64,000 nt of DNA from Zygaena filipendulae (GCA_907165275.2 OU015654.1:12169501-12233500); one strand, 5' to 3'; positions 39,680 to 51,984 are shown, counted from the first letter of the stretch. Numbers and translations: made by a program. Notes: a model not told the origin generated them from the letters alone.

Positions 39680-40619
39680 ATAACATGAGACCAAATACGT
39701 GAAACGGAATGTACCCAACTATTTTAACCCCCACCGTGCCCACTTCATAATTTCCCAACCCCACAGTTAACCCGTGCCTGTCGCTTCTACAGAACCAACT
39801 AATTATAACATCGCTCACCTAGCAAACAATTAATCATAGCCGGCTACGTCACAGGTAGGTACTTACTAGGTACACTCTGATATAAATTATACATCCGACT
39901 TTGTGTGGCCGCGTTGTACTGGCCTCGTTAATTATAAAGCTTCTGACGTTTATATCTGTTGTTAGTGACAGCGGCGCATCACCTTTTGTTTTAATTAAGA
40001 GTACTCGTAGGTATACGAAAGAATCGTAAATTTTCATGAGTTTACGATGGCAGGGCAACGTGAGAGGAGGAAAAGAATTACATTAACTATGAGGCTATAA
40101 AAGAAATCATTATCTTCCAAGATAAATGTGCGTATTCGATTTAAAATGAAATCGTTTAGAGAATATATAAAATAGAATAAATACTTACTAATACTAAACA
40201 TAAACTGCCAGAATCTAATACTTTTGACGATTTTCATTTTGTTCCTTGTGACTGTTCACTGTTTTCTCTGACTACATTGGCCTGCCAATCCAAGGCGTCT
40301 GTTGCCATATTGAAAAAAATAGAAGACGATTTTAACTGTCAACTACATATTTTATATTTAACAAAGGTGTTAAATCCTCACAATGATCTTAACAAACGCA
40401 TGTATTCTCGAGAATTTGTGAAAATTAAAAAGAGATTTTACAAAAAAACGAAAAATATATAAAAAATTGTATACCTATACAAGATATAATTTTATTTTGT
40501 TTTACATCACTACGTTTTACGTTACCGAATACAGTAAAATTCATATATTTCTTTTTTTACAATCGACACGTCAAATTTTAATCTAAATAAAAAAACAGAC
40601 ACGCCGCGGTAGATTAATT
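39680..40619. other. Intergenic stretch, no gene seen
   Basis: Short open frames on both strands (up to 69 codons) lack motifs. No transposon ends recognised. Confidence 0.45.
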
Positions 40620-40853
40620 GGACATAGATAAGCAATAGTGTGTTAACCCACACTGGAGAAATTTTGAGTAAATCGTGTTTTAAATTATAGCGCCATTTTG
40701 AATCAAAATTATTTATGTTCAACATTTTGTTACATATTTAAACAATGTAATACGGTACACACATAATTAAAAAACGTTCTCTAACTCTCAATAAATCGTT
40801 CTGTATCAATAATTTAATTTTGTGGGTTAACATGTTATTGCTTATCTGCGTCC
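40620..40853. mobile_element. MITE family B
   Basis: AATT|GGACATAGATAAGCAATA and TATTGCTTATCTGCGTCC|AATT. The AATT on both sides may be the target duplication. Confidence 0.87.
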
Positions 40854-40859
40854 AATTAT

Positions 40860-42369
40860 TATTATTATTATCGATTCTAACTATAAATAAGATACCGCGG
40901 CACAACTGCGGGAAACAGATTGTTGTTCTCTGAAATTCATTATTATGTTCATTTGAATCGTTATTTTGTTCGTGTTCATTAGAATATATTTTAATTTTGT
41001 AAAGAGAAATTCATATAAATTTCGGAATGTTCCCGGCACATTTTTATAAGTGATTAAACTATCTACAGTACTCCTGAGGTGGTTATAGCCTCGGGACCTA
41101 TTGAGCGGCCATGTTAGTTACATAAAGAGTAAAGACAGGCTCGCCGTAATTGGAATCTAGTGGACAGCCAAGATGGACACTGGTGCTGTGGAATGTTTAA
41201 TCTGGCTGAACTGTATTTTCTTTCTTCCCACAACTAAAGGTCAGCACACATAAGCTATATGCAGTAGCGCGGTATAACGTACCTACTCACATAAATTTGT
41301 ATCAACAACGCCAGTAAAGATTCTTTCTATCTATAAATTAAGTGTTATTTACGAACGTTTTTCAGGTAATTTCTCTTTTCTCTCGATCACAGCTTTTCTA
41401 TAAAAGAAAAGTTAAAAAAAAAAAATGTTTACAATCCATTCATTGGAAAAATTGCGAAAATCAACAACCTTGCTCGTAATAGAAATACAATATTCGTCGT
41501 ATACTCACCAAAAATATAGACGAAAATTTCTTTTTTAAGCATTCACAAAACATGGGGCGGACTAAAAAAGAAACTTTTTCATTGTATTTAAACTCAACAT
41601 TTTTAACCACAACTTCGTCGCAGGACCAACCCGACAGACGAGTTCGATCCGTCTCCAAGATTAATGGTTCAAATCGCTCGCCATTGTTAAACTTGTTGTC
41701 GGCGCTTTGGGACCCTTTTAAGAAATTCACAAACCATTGTTTTAGTCGGGATTTAAAAAAAAAGTTGATAAAACTTCGCATGCAACGGGCTGGTGTTGTA
41801 CTCGTAAATCGCCGCGGATTCGTTCACAATCTATTTTATGGTCTACCGATCGAGGAATAAGGACTGGATTACGTTTGAAAGGGTGAAATTTTACAGAAAA
41901 ACATAAGTTTGTACAGTTCCAAATAACGAGGTCAGGTTGTGTTTTTTGTCCTTGTCGGTCATTTGAAACTTTCATTAGTGAATTCGTGCGCGCTTAAAAA
42001 TTTTCACTTTATTTTCCTTTTAAGTTGTTTAATTAAATCGTTTCTGTTTTGTGTCGGGTTGCACTGGATCCGACGCGAGGATGAGACTACCTTTTTCTAA
42101 AAAATAATTCTTCTTTGCATTGAAAAAATATTTTAAACATTTTTTAAAATGCTTATTTCCTTCCAGTTAGTTTTCTTTTATGTTTGATATAAACTCTTAC
42201 TACATTTAGGTCGCTCTCCAGAGATTTTTAATTAATTTAGTATTTTGTATTTATTTCTTTATTTATTTCTCACCAAGTACACACACACACACCTATTTAC
42301 CATTGAAGTATTATTTTATCACTTAGAATTGCGTCAAAACGTCACAAATCGCCATTAAATTTGCAGGGC
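40860..42369. other. Intergenic stretch, no gene seen
   Basis: A pair of open frames at 41461-41860 overlap on opposite strands and have no motif. A (CA)n tract lies at about 42280-42292. No repeat ends recognised. Confidence 0.4.
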
Positions 42370-42990
42370 CATGCTTTTTAACCCATTTCAAAAAAGGAGG
42401 AGGTTCTGCATTTGGCTGTAGGTATGTTTTTTTTGAAAATTATAATCGTACCTATTATAAACTCATAGAAGGTTGTACCGATTTGGATTTTTTTTTGTTT
42501 GATAGGGTATACTCCCAAGTTGGTCCCATTGCCACCAAATCGGGATCTGATGATGGGATCTTGGAGAAATCGAGGGAACTCTTGAAAAATTATTGGCACA
42601 TCTATTGCGATTTCAGTATTTTTATAGTAAATCGTTCATTTACTTTCGGAAAGCCAAATTTGAAGAAATGGAACTGATGATGAAGACCACAGATGGTCAT
42701 CGGAACTACTCAATAATAGGTATTTCACGGGTTGCGATTCGTTAACTTTAATATGGTTTCTAAACAATTTATGCTCTTCACAATGTACATGGCGAAATGG
42801 AACTGATGGTGATGTACCAGGAGAACTCCTTAACAATTAACGCCCCTGCATCGGGAACAGCAATATTTTGTAACAGCTGATGAGCAGTTGCATTAGGCTC
42901 ACCCAAAGTGAGAAATAAACAAAATTTGAACAAAAAAACTAAAACCGACTTCCAAAAATACAAAACTAAGAAGGTATATCTAGGAATACC
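42370..42990. repeat. Long interspersed repeat, family unidentified
   Basis: CATTTCAAAAAAGGAGGAGG, GATAGGGTATACTCCCAAGT, GGATCTGATGATGGGAT, AAATGGAACTGATGRTGA (twice) and AAAACCGACTTCCAAAAATA. The last is a sequence I associate with a common lepidopteran repeat of unclear class. Confidence 0.6.
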
Positions 42991-42999
42991 TACGATTGC

Positions 43000-43690
43000 G
43001 GACGGGCAGAGTGGACTATGATTTTTTCCGCCCACAACTCACAAGTTAACCAATATGTTGCGATTAAACCGGCCCGAGCCGCGCTACCCTCGTCTGGTGG
43101 ACGGATTGAGCCTATAGAGGAGACGCGAGGGATCATATTGGGAACATACAGACGTTGAGACAGAGCCACTAAGTCTTTTAGCTATATTACCTACATAATA
43201 GGTTTGCCCAATTCGTAGGTTGGATAGGGATATGAACCCGAGCCCGTTGTCAAAGCGAATCTTTTTTATGTTTGGCGGTACATACTAGTACATAAAGACG
43301 TTCTATTCGATGATGAAAAATCAACGCTTCTAAAATTTCAATGTTTTTTTGGTAAGAATTATCCCATCGGGGAAGACAAAAGAATAAAAGTCCATACAGC
43401 CATGTCATAATTTTTTTTAAATCCTGTTTTCATAAGTTATTTAAATTTAAGTGCATTGATGAGATACATTTCAATGCTTAGATGAAACTTTTAGTAGCGA
43501 CTCATATCAATTGAACCTTAATTAGACGCTGTGCGGGAGATTGTATATAGTAAAACCACAACCTTCCTGATGTGAACGCCCCATTTGATCTTCCACAACT
43601 GTTCATCAATTATTGATCGCTATTATGCAAACGCCATCAAATTCATACAACATTAACCTCAGTTTATTGAAATAAATAATCAAAGTTAAC
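43000..43690. other. Intergenic stretch, no gene seen
   Basis: 43070-43130 is GC-richer (GCCGCGCTACCCTCGTCTGG) without an assignable function. Confidence 0.4.
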
Positions 43691-43966
43691 TTTCATTTCT
43701 CAAATTACTCAAGAGCCTTGCTCAAGACTCTTGAGTCAAGAGGTTCTGGGTTCGATTCCCGATGGGGGTGCAGTTTGTGTGATGAACACAGGGTTCCAAT
43801 TTCCAGTCTGGGCGTTTTTATATATCTATAGTATAATATACATATATGTAATTCTATGTAGTATATAGTATACGTTTGCTTGGTTTCCACGATACAAGCT
43901 AATAATAGCTTAATGTGGGATCAAGTAGATCTGTATTTTGTGAAGTGGATTATTATTATTATTATT
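43690..43966 (+). mobile_element. tRNA-derived SINE with ATT tail
   Basis: B box GGGTTCGATTCCC (43748-43760) with a degenerate head upstream, then TTCCAGTCTGGGCGTTTTTA, TACAAGCTAATAATAGCTTA and an (ATT)n tail at 43950-43966. This 3' body is typical of a lepidopteran SINE. Confidence 0.75.
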
Positions 43967-43969
43967 CAT

Positions 43970-44414
43970 TTATTGATCTTAAATTTAGGTTTTTTACAGT
44001 AAGTATAAATTTATAAAATAATAAATATTATAAAAAACCTAAACCAGCGGAGCAGAGCTCTAACTACCGGTGGTTAAAGTTACAGAGACAGGAACCTCCG
44101 TACAATGCGTGTCGTGTCGAGGATACTTCTTTTTATTATTATTATTATTTCTCTTCAAGTCCCGTCAAAAGTTCAGTCTAAATGTTAACAGACAGTGTTG
44201 CCCACGCCATGTGACAGCTCTCATCTGAGCCACGCCTCCTTGTATCCCTGTACCTCAGAGTAATAAATATACTACGCCTATACTAATGAAATCCTAACAT
44301 TAGGTACCTATCCACACAACCGCGCCCCAGGGAAGATCATTGTTTACTGCCAACAGAATGCCTAAAAGCTTTGATCAATTTACATCAAAGCAAAGGAAAT
44401 TATTTTATACATGA
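43970..44414. other. Intergenic stretch, retroelement scraps
   Basis: AAAAAACCTAAACCAGCGGA at 44030 and an (ATT)n tract at 44136-44150 look like retroelement tails. Nothing coding. Confidence 0.4.
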
Positions 44415-44613
44415 CTAGCTGACCCCCGCGGTTTCACCCGCGGTAATTTCGGAGTTCCCGCGGGAATTCCGGGATAAAAAGTACCCTATGTCCTTTTCTG
44501 TACCCCTGACAACGTGCATGCCAAATTTCATCCAAATCCGTTCAGCCGTTTTTGCGTGATTGAGTAACAAACATCCAAACATCCACACTTTCACATATAT
44601 AATATTAGTAGGA
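44415..44613 (-). mobile_element. Helitron-like element, full length
   Basis: A|CTAGCTGACCCCCGCGGTTT, ACCCGCGGTAATTTCGGAGT, AATCCGTTCAGCCGTTTTTG and AATATTAGTAGGA|T. Little decayed; close to the copies at 21580 and 61125. Confidence 0.9.
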
Positions 44614-44707
44614 TAGACTACCCATGAGTAGGTAAGTAGGTATAGGTACCTATACATATTCACCTGCTATTGAAGGCTGACAATCTCATGCAGCTTCATA
44701 TTAATAA

Positions 44708-44896
44708 CTAGCTGTGCCCCGCGATTTCACCAGCGTTAATTCCGGAGACCCTGCGGGCATTCTAAGGTAAAAAGAAGGGCCTACCCTATGTCCTTCTCTG
44801 TACCCCTGACAATGTGTGTGCAAAATTTCATGATGATCGGTTGACTAGTTAAGGCATGAAAGCGTAACTAACAAACAAACTCACATTCGCATTTGA
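44708..44896 (-). mobile_element. Helitron-like element
   Basis: A|CTAGCTGTGCCCCGCGATTT, CCCTATGTCCTTCTCTGTAC and AAAGCGTAACTAACAAACAA. Confidence 0.83.
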
Positions 44897-45197
44897 AAGA
44901 ATAACGACCTTAAAAAGCAACTTTCCCAAAAAAAATTTGCTCGACACTTGAAAATACCCGAGCTTTTTGTCGACTCCTAGAATTTTTAAATTGAGTTGTT
45001 TATTGCCAATTTAGTTTAATCTAATATTTATAAGTAAATATTATAGTCAAAAGAAATCTCATTACAATTTTTATTGTAGGTACCTACCTATAGCCTACTG
45101 TAATCAGTTTTTATATGAATCGACAACTCAAATAAAAAACTTGATGAATTACGCACCGTCTTGCGTTATTGTACGTGCGTTTACGCCCGTTGTTATA

Positions 45198-45365
45198 CTA
45201 GCTACTCCTCGCGGTTTCACCTAAGTTGGTTTCGGAGTTCCCTTGGGAATGGAGAATATTATAGTTGGGATTGTATTGAAGAAAAAATTCTATATTTCTA
45301 CAGCTCACAAACTGCAAAGTATCCCGAACCTAACCAAAGTTGTGTGGTACAACTTTATTAATAGC
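45198..45365 (-). mobile_element. Helitron-like element, degraded
   Basis: A|CTAGCTACTCCTCGCGGTTT and CACCTAAGTTGGTTTCGGAG. The remainder is weak. Confidence 0.55.
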
Positions 45366-45409
45366 CAACCACGAAACTGAAACAATTTCGCAACCATAGT
45401 TATAGTATA

Positions 45410-45665
45410 GTTTCGCAAACCCACCTCGGAATCGGCGGCGCCTGAACGCGTGAACGGCACACAACTCCAACTCGAACCAATTAGTATTTGTCACCGGGTC
45501 CCTTTTGCATAGTGAGCGTTGGTGAGCGTCTTGAATGGCGGCCCGACTCCACTATTACAGGACAGATGTCCGACAAAATTAATCAACGCCGCCCGCCCGA
45601 CACATTAGCGAAAGTCAAATAACCTTTCCGCGGTGTGGCCACTAAAAGTCAGAGTCGAAATCAAA
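45410..45665. promoter_or_regulatory. GC-rich unique island
   Basis: ATCGGCGGCGCCTGAACGCG, GGCGGCCCGACTCC and CGCCGCCCGCCCGACAC in an otherwise AT-rich region. On the minus strand a block ends CGATTCCGAG|GTGGGT, a possible donor. A non-coding exon or an enhancer are both possible. Confidence 0.3.
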
Positions 45666-45733
45666 CAATTTTACTTAAAGCTGGCACGTAAATATCGCTC
45701 TTTTTGACGTGAATAAAATTAGGCATGTGTACG

Positions 45734-46005
45734 GGATATTAATATCTAAATTCTATTCAACCCGTCAGTTAGTTAATAAAAAAATTATAGACACGTACAT
45801 TTTCCTTTTTCAAATTATTGGAAAAACACTAATTAAAGCGCATCAAAGTATATCAGCAGGGGCCAGGTGCTCGTGATGTCATAACTACCTATAAACGTCA
45901 CGTGACGTCACGACACATTTCGACTCAATGTAAGTTGTAACGTCATTATTTTTTTTATTATGTAAACAAAGAAAAATACGTGTCCAATATTTTTTATTGA
46001 TGTAA
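45734..46005. mobile_element. MITE family A
   Basis: AAATTCTATTCAACCCGTCA, CTCGTGATGTCATAACTACC (first CRE mutated), a perfect CRE at 45903-45910 and ATACGTGTCCAATATTTTTT. Confidence 0.82.
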
Positions 46006-46581
46006 GTACATATTTGACAGACGTAAAACTAAGAAAGATTTTGTCATCTGGCCTGATTATAACAGCACCCATAAAATATCCACATTCACAGCTTCCTAGT
46101 GCTATGACTAGAACTCAACTTGTGTTTGCAATAAGTAGGTACACAAAACTTTTTTCGAATCAGTCGTTTAATTTAAATCAATTCAAAGATGATTTTATAA
46201 AGTCCAATGATTGTAACGTTCCTTGTATTTCGTCTCTTGTAGTTTTCGTTAATTTCATAGCCCAACATTAAGATTGTCTAGCACGAGTTAATGTGACTGG
46301 ATCCCTCCTTGTACAAGAGTTGAACATAATGTAGGACACGTCCACATATACCTATGACCGTCTATTCCCTTGGTCTATTCACAAATGAACACGCGCAAAC
46401 TAATTTGAAAGGACCGTTTTTGAATAGTAAATCACCTAATATTAAACATACGTATAGTATTTGTATGAGTTTCTAATGGTTTACTAGTCAGCCATTTGAT
46501 TAGTACAAAAGTAAGGTAACAATGTAATGTGAAGTTGGCTGTTGGACCTAAAGATAGAAAAATACATATACAATAAGTATA

Positions 46582-46945
46582 CAGGGTGTCCCGTAAATCG
46601 ACGTCAAGCCAGAACCGGATGATAGGCTAAGTCATAACTTAATAGAAAAACGTAAAAAATAATCTTTAAAAATTATAAAAAATTACGCCCTGCTAACTTT
46701 TTTTCAATTTTCTTCTTATTGTGTAATCCTGAATAGTGTTTCTAGAAACTACTACTTAAAATTTATGTTTTTGAAGTTTTTAAAATTATCGATTTCGTCG
46801 GTATTTAATGACTGTCCTTTTTCAAAATCAAATCAAATATACTTTATTGCACACCCAGTAGAAGACAATATTTGAATTGGCATAGCAAAGATTGGCTTAG
46901 CCTATCACCTGGTTCTGGCTTGACATCGATTTACGGAACACTATG
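46582..46945. mobile_element. MITE, TA duplication, with a nested tail
   Basis: CAGGGTGTCCCGTAAATCGA..GCCAGAACCGGATGATAGGC is inverted at 46898-46945 (GGTTCTGGCTTGACATCGAT), flanked by TA. About 50 bases starting AAATCAAATCAAATATACTT near the right arm look like a later retroelement-tail insertion. Confidence 0.82.
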
Positions 46946-46952
46946 TATATAA

Positions 46953-47108
46953 AAATGAATCCCTATTTCCCTTGATCACGGCATCACGCGTGAACGGCTG
47001 GATCGATCACCATTAAAGTTTGCATACAAGTTGTCAGGTGTATACAGAGAAGGACGTAGGGTACTTTTACCGGAAATTAACGCGGGGCAAACCGCGGGGG
47101 AAAGCTAG
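46953..47108 (+). mobile_element. Helitron-like element, 5' truncated
   Basis: CCCTTGATCACGGCATCACG, TTGTCAGGTGTATACAGAGA, AACCGCGGGGGAAAG and CTAG|T. Confidence 0.75.
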
Positions 47109-47317
47109 TAATAATATAGTAAGTATACCAAGTACCTAGTTTTAGGATAGTCCAAAGTGACCTCCGTCATAAACTCAAATAGAGATAACCTTTTGCTTAT
47201 GGTTACACCCACAGAGAACAGAAAAAAACTAGAGATGACATGCGGGCGGGGCAGGCGTGAGGGTATCTGCTCCTATGTTCCTTAATATTTTACAAATACA
47301 TTTCGTTATGTTATTTA

Positions 47318-47650
47318 CGGCCGCACTCAGAGTCGACTTCAATGATTACTTAGTTAAGTATAGATTTTTAAAACAAAACTGCCGCAATCAGAGACGTTCA
47401 GTAAATTTATGTTAGTTGGCATTTAATGAGATGTAACTTAATTAGTTAAATGCCAATTAACATTAACTCATTAAACTTATCTGACGGCCTCACTCAGAGT
47501 CGACTTTAATGATTACTTAGTTAAGTATAGATTTTTAAAACAAAACTGCCGCAACATTAACTCATTAAACTTGTCTGAGTGCTGCAATTTTGTTTTAAAA
47601 ATCTATACTTAACTAAGTAATCATTAAAGTCGACTTTGAGTGCGGCGGTT
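47318..47650. mobile_element. MITE family C, composite copy
   Basis: GGCCGCACTCAGAGTCGACT at 47319 and CTCACTCAGAGTCGACTTTA at 47487, with the matching inverted end at 47600-47650. Two left ends and one right end show a copy interrupted or duplicated by a second of the same family. Confidence 0.82.
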
Positions 47651-47654
47651 AATG

Positions 47655-47790
47655 TTTTGGTGCGTGATGAATAGTTTTGTGCACTACAAACTCGGTGACA
47701 CGGGTTTTCGTTTATTTAAATACTAAACTGAGTTGATGTCACTTCTATTTTTTCTGTGGTCACACCTGTGAATATTGTGTTCAGAGAATG
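47655..47790. repeat. Interspersed repeat shared with 25140-25280
   Basis: GTGCGTGATGAATAGTTTTG, ACTAAACTGAGTTGATGTCA and ATTTTTTCTGTGG in the same order as in Ir40a intron 4. Confidence 0.6.
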
Positions 47791-47799
47791 TATCGAATA

Positions 47800-49028
47800 G
47801 ATTATTTATCAATGTTAGCCCGGAGACACCGGATGGATCTCGCAGTCTCCGAACCAATATTGACAAATCGTACAAGATTCTACATCTTTGCACCTATTTA
47901 CTCTATTATTCGGATAATATTTCTAACAACATTTTTTTCCTTTAAATGAAGCGTGGCATCGGAAAACAATGCAAACTATACTCCTACTTAAAGATCATGG
48001 AGTGAATAAATAAATATTAGTGATTTTACAAACAAACCCCTTACAAAGTACACCCTAAGTGAATGCAAATAGGAATGAATGAACCCCGATTCAAATTCCT
48101 TCTGAATTTCTGTGGCCCTAATACATTGAAAGATAAAAGAATTTACTTCATATCTTTTCGTTGGTTTTATTTACATTTATTTTACAAAAAAAAATGTCAT
48201 ATTCAATTGGTATTAGAGTTATGTGATTTTGACGTTTGAATAATTATATGGATGTTTTGATTTTTGTCATTCAATTAAGTACGTCATAATGGCTATACTG
48301 ATTTGGACGGGTACACAGATAGAATATGTTCTAAATTAACACACATAGTTTTGTCTAGTATTTAAACGAGTCCTATACAGATCGTACTTGTGATAATAGT
48401 CACAAAATCTGTGCTCAAAGAATCTCTGATTGAAACGTGTGAAACTGAATCTGAATCTGTGATTTCTCTCTGTTAGAAAGCAATTAATGTGTTGACTAGA
48501 TTAGGTATGTGAGATTCGACAGTGACTTTATGTGTATGAACTACTTAAACTTGCTTAATTGAATAGATTTCCTAGAACTTTAAACTTAAGAAGTCAAATT
48601 GCCAAACTATTGTCACCGTATCTTCTAAAAGGCTCTACAGATACACCTAGTTATTATTCTCTATCTATAGTTTGTCTTTCATTACATAGCTAACATGCAG
48701 TACCATTGAAAATATTTTCTGCACCTAAAAAAAATTGTACCTCTAATATTAAACTGGAAAAAGAGAAATCCATATATAAAAGAAACTTCAACAACTGCTA
48801 ACTGTAACACACATTGCGACTCGACGGTTAGTCCCCAATGTGTAATTTTTCAGCGACGATTTCTCGGCGATATAGCTGCAGGGTATAATTTCTGAGGAAT
48901 CCCCTAGGTGGAGGGATGATCCATCAATCGAACGCCGATCTATCAATCGAACGGATGACTTAAAAAGACATGTCGTCGATACAAGTAGTTTTGTAACTAA
49001 AGTTCATGTACGAAATTATTATTAACAG
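47800..49028. other. Intergenic stretch, mostly unique
   Basis: ATGTTAGCCCGGAGAC..GTCTCCGAACCAATAT (47812-47862) is an imperfect inverted repeat. The rest shows no gene or repeat family. Confidence 0.4.
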
Positions 49029-49380
49029 CGATGATAGCTCAGTGGTTAGTGCGTTCGGATTAAACGCCGCAAGGTGTAAGTTCAAACCCTAACAATGAGC
49101 TTGAGCTGTCGGTGAAGGAAAACATGGCGAGGAAACCATAGCGTGGTGGTAGGGCGCTCTCTAGTGCCCGGCTGGGTAGCTACCACCTTCAAGTTGCAAA
49201 TCTGTCGCCAAGCACCTAACGGTGTGTTCCGGCAGCCCCACTTTAAAGCCAGTTCCTATCCCCGTTCCAGGTCGGCAACGCACCTGCATGCCTTCTGGTG
49301 TTGCAGATGTCTATGGGTGGCGGTAATCACTTACCATCGGGTGTACCACTTGCCCGTTCGCCCCCTATGACATAAAAAAA
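49029..49380 (+). mobile_element. Full-length tRNA-derived SINE
   Basis: A box TAGCTCAGTGG (49035-49045), B box GTTCAAACCC (49080-49089), a middle body (CTACCACCTTCAAGTTGC), a 3' body (CAACGCACCTGCATGCCTTC) and the tail CCCCCTATGACATAAAAAAA. About 350 bases. Partial copies lie at 9830 and 38676. Confidence 0.85.
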
Positions 49381-49402
49381 CTGTTAAATATAACTAATAT
49401 AT

Positions 49403-49637
49403 GGACACAGATAAGCAATAACATGTTAACCCACAAAACAAAGTTATTGATTCAAAACGATTTATTGAGAGTTAGAGAACGTTTTTTGATTATGTGTTTA
49501 CCTTATTACATTTTTTAAATATGTAATTAAATATTGAACATAAAAATATTGAAACAAAATTGCGCTATAATTTTAAAACTTTAACTTACTCAAAATTTCT
49601 CCAGTGTGGCTTAACACACTATTGCTTATCTATGTCC
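49403..49637. mobile_element. MITE family B
   Basis: ATAT|GGACACAGATAAGCAATA and TATTGCTTATCTATGTCC|ATAT. Internal GAGAGTTAGAGAACGTTTTT is shared with the other copies. Confidence 0.87.
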
Positions 49638-49639
49638 AT

Positions 49640-50639
49640 ATATTGTTTTCGTAGTATTTATGCGTGTAGCGGGCTTAAGTACCTATAGATATAACTTTTT
49701 ACAACTTCAGTAATTTAAATTATCACAAAGACAACAACACACTTACCTATGGCTGACTTTCACAAAAGATCTTTATTTAAAGTTATCTCTGACTTTGTTT
49801 TTAACAAATTATATTGGTTATTGTAGGTACCTAATTTTATAACATTGTAAATAAAAATCATCAGACAATTTAGCAGTAAAGAGGTATATTTATTGTCATG
49901 TCCTCCATGTTTATTGTAGATATTATAGATATATACTAGATTAACGGTGAGAACATGGTATTATGTAGGTATCATGTTATATAGTGGATATGTATGTAAA
50001 TACTACAGTCGACGTATACCATAGAGATATTGAGATTACACTTATAGCAATAGTTTCATCGGAACCAAAGCAATTGAAAAGCGTTCGTGAAAAGAAAAAC
50101 TTCGTAATGTGGTTTCACCATGACTCTGTAGCGTGCACTGAATGCCATTCTATAAGAAGTAATAGTAGAAAATATAGTCGTGGCCCGTGATTAGACTTAA
50201 GTCTATTTTTAAAATGAAGGAGGAATGAAGTAGATGAAAATGCTGAAACAGAAATTATGAAGTCATACATGTTATGACGGACAAGAATGTGTATTAAAAG
50301 TAAGCGGAACAACCGGGGGACATTTTGAAAATTCACAAACACAAGCAAGCGTGGCGCATAATCAGAAATAACGCGCCGGCAAAATTCAATAAAAGCGACA
50401 CATAAAACACGTCGTAATGAAATATATTAAATTCCCGAGACATAGAACACTGTTAAGTGCGAGATTATACTAAAATAACATGGTTCCTGACATCGCTTAA
50501 TTGGGTAAGTAATTACGGGAGTTCGCCTTAGCCTCAACTTTAATTACGTATTTTCATCATCACCCACAATTATTTTGAAACCTCCGAATAAATATCAGGA
50601 TCCCCGCTAAAACCTTTATTTTCAAATAATTATGGGCAT
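49640..50639. other. Intergenic stretch, no gene seen
   Basis: Overlapping short frames on both strands at 49984-50348 have no motif. GGGCATGATGGGCATGATG at 50633-50651 is a short direct repeat at the edge of the next MITE. Confidence 0.45.
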
Positions 50640-50943
50640 GATGGGCATGATGACAAGGTATAAAAATCAAAACTCTATTTAGTTCGTCAATTAGATAGTA
50701 AAAAAATAATAGACAGGCACGTACCTATTTTGTGCTTTTTCGAATTATTGAAAACATACTTAGATAAAACGCATTAAAGTTTAGGAGTGGGAGGTCGCGA
50801 CGTCATAGCTAAGTTCTTATAAAGTGTACCTAGGTGTGACATCACACGGAATTTCAAATCAATGTTTCACCGTTATTTTTTGATTACGAAATTTTATTAG
50901 TCTACAAGATGGACTAAAAATTAAAATCTAGTCATCATGCCCA
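50640..50943. mobile_element. MITE family A, both CRE sites decayed
   Basis: AAAATCAAAACTCTATTTAG, TCGCGACGTCATAGC and GTGACATCACACGG at the CRE positions, CTACAAGATGGACTAAAAAT and AGTCATCATGCCC. Confidence 0.82.
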
Positions 50944-50949
50944 TTATTT

Positions 50950-51632
50950 TATTTAAAAATAAAGATTTTTGTTTTGTAACAGCAGTTCTGTTTGCGCCAA
51001 ATTTGGACCTCGGACAAGTTAATAGATTCCATTTTGAAATCATGCTCGAGATCCCTAAAGTCGTGTTCACCTGTATATTTTTGGACCACAACTGGTGGTG
51101 GCACATAAATAATTTAATTTGAAAGCCACACGCTTAAAACTTGCCAACTGCCACGCTCCAGACTCATATAACGTGGATTTCACTCCGGAGTGTAAATATT
51201 TGAATTTTAATATTCTTTTTATAATACAATATTAAGGGGACTCAACTTCAGCGGAAGAGCTCTATGTTATAATGAACCCCATTTATGCTTCATTTCTTTC
51301 GCTTTGTTCACGAATTGAATTTCAAATGTTTCACCTGCCTCTCGCGTGCCAATAATAAGTATATTTAAGCTTCCAAGCTTATTTTTTTTCTTAAAACTAG
51401 CTATGGGTGCGACTTCGTTTACCTATGTAGTCTTAGATTTTAAAGGAAAAGAATCTAGGGCACGGTAGTGCCCCCGCCAAAACAAGCCAAGCGAAGCGCA
51501 ATGGAACCTACCTTTTCTCGAAGCGCTTTGTCGTTTTTATCTTGGGTTGTCTTATAACTTGGGTTTGGATTATACCAGATACCTAAACAAAATGCTCGTG
51601 ATATGTTGTCAATAGCAGACTTATTAAAGATA
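50950..51632. other. Intergenic stretch, no gene seen
   Basis: Open frames of 61 codons on both strands near 50930-51120 lack motifs. No repeats recognised. Confidence 0.45.
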
Positions 51633-51980
51633 CTAGCTGACCCCCGCGGTTTTACCCTCGGTTATTTCGGAGATTCCGCGAGAATTCCGGGATAAAAAGT
51701 ACCCTATGTTACTCCGGATCACTTTAGCTTCCTATAAGTGAAAGAATTTTCAAAATCTGTTCAGTAGATCCAGAGATAGCTGTTCCCCCGTGGTTTTACC
51801 CGTGGAAAGTTCGAAGTTCCCGCGGCAATTCCGGAATAAAAAGCACCCTATGACACTCAGGATCACTGTAGCTTCCTAAAAGTGAAAGAATTTTCAAAAT
51901 CGATTCAGTCGATCCAGAGATTACCCCTTACAACGTCACAAACTCACAAACTTTTGCACTTTATGATATTATAGATAAAA
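51633..51980 (-). mobile_element. Two Helitron-like elements in tandem
   Basis: A|CTAGCTGACCCCCGCGGTTT at 51633. The second starts AGCTGTTCCCCCGTGGTTTT at about 51778. Both carry the TTCAGTMGATCCAGAGATW block. Confidence 0.8.
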
Positions 51981-51984
51981 TTTT

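Noticed and set aside
43748..43760. tRNA gene candidate around GGGTTCGATTCCC
   Set aside because: B box only, with no paired acceptor, D or anticodon arms, and a SINE 3' body follows. The same applies at 55501-55555, 26222-26290 and 49035-49089.
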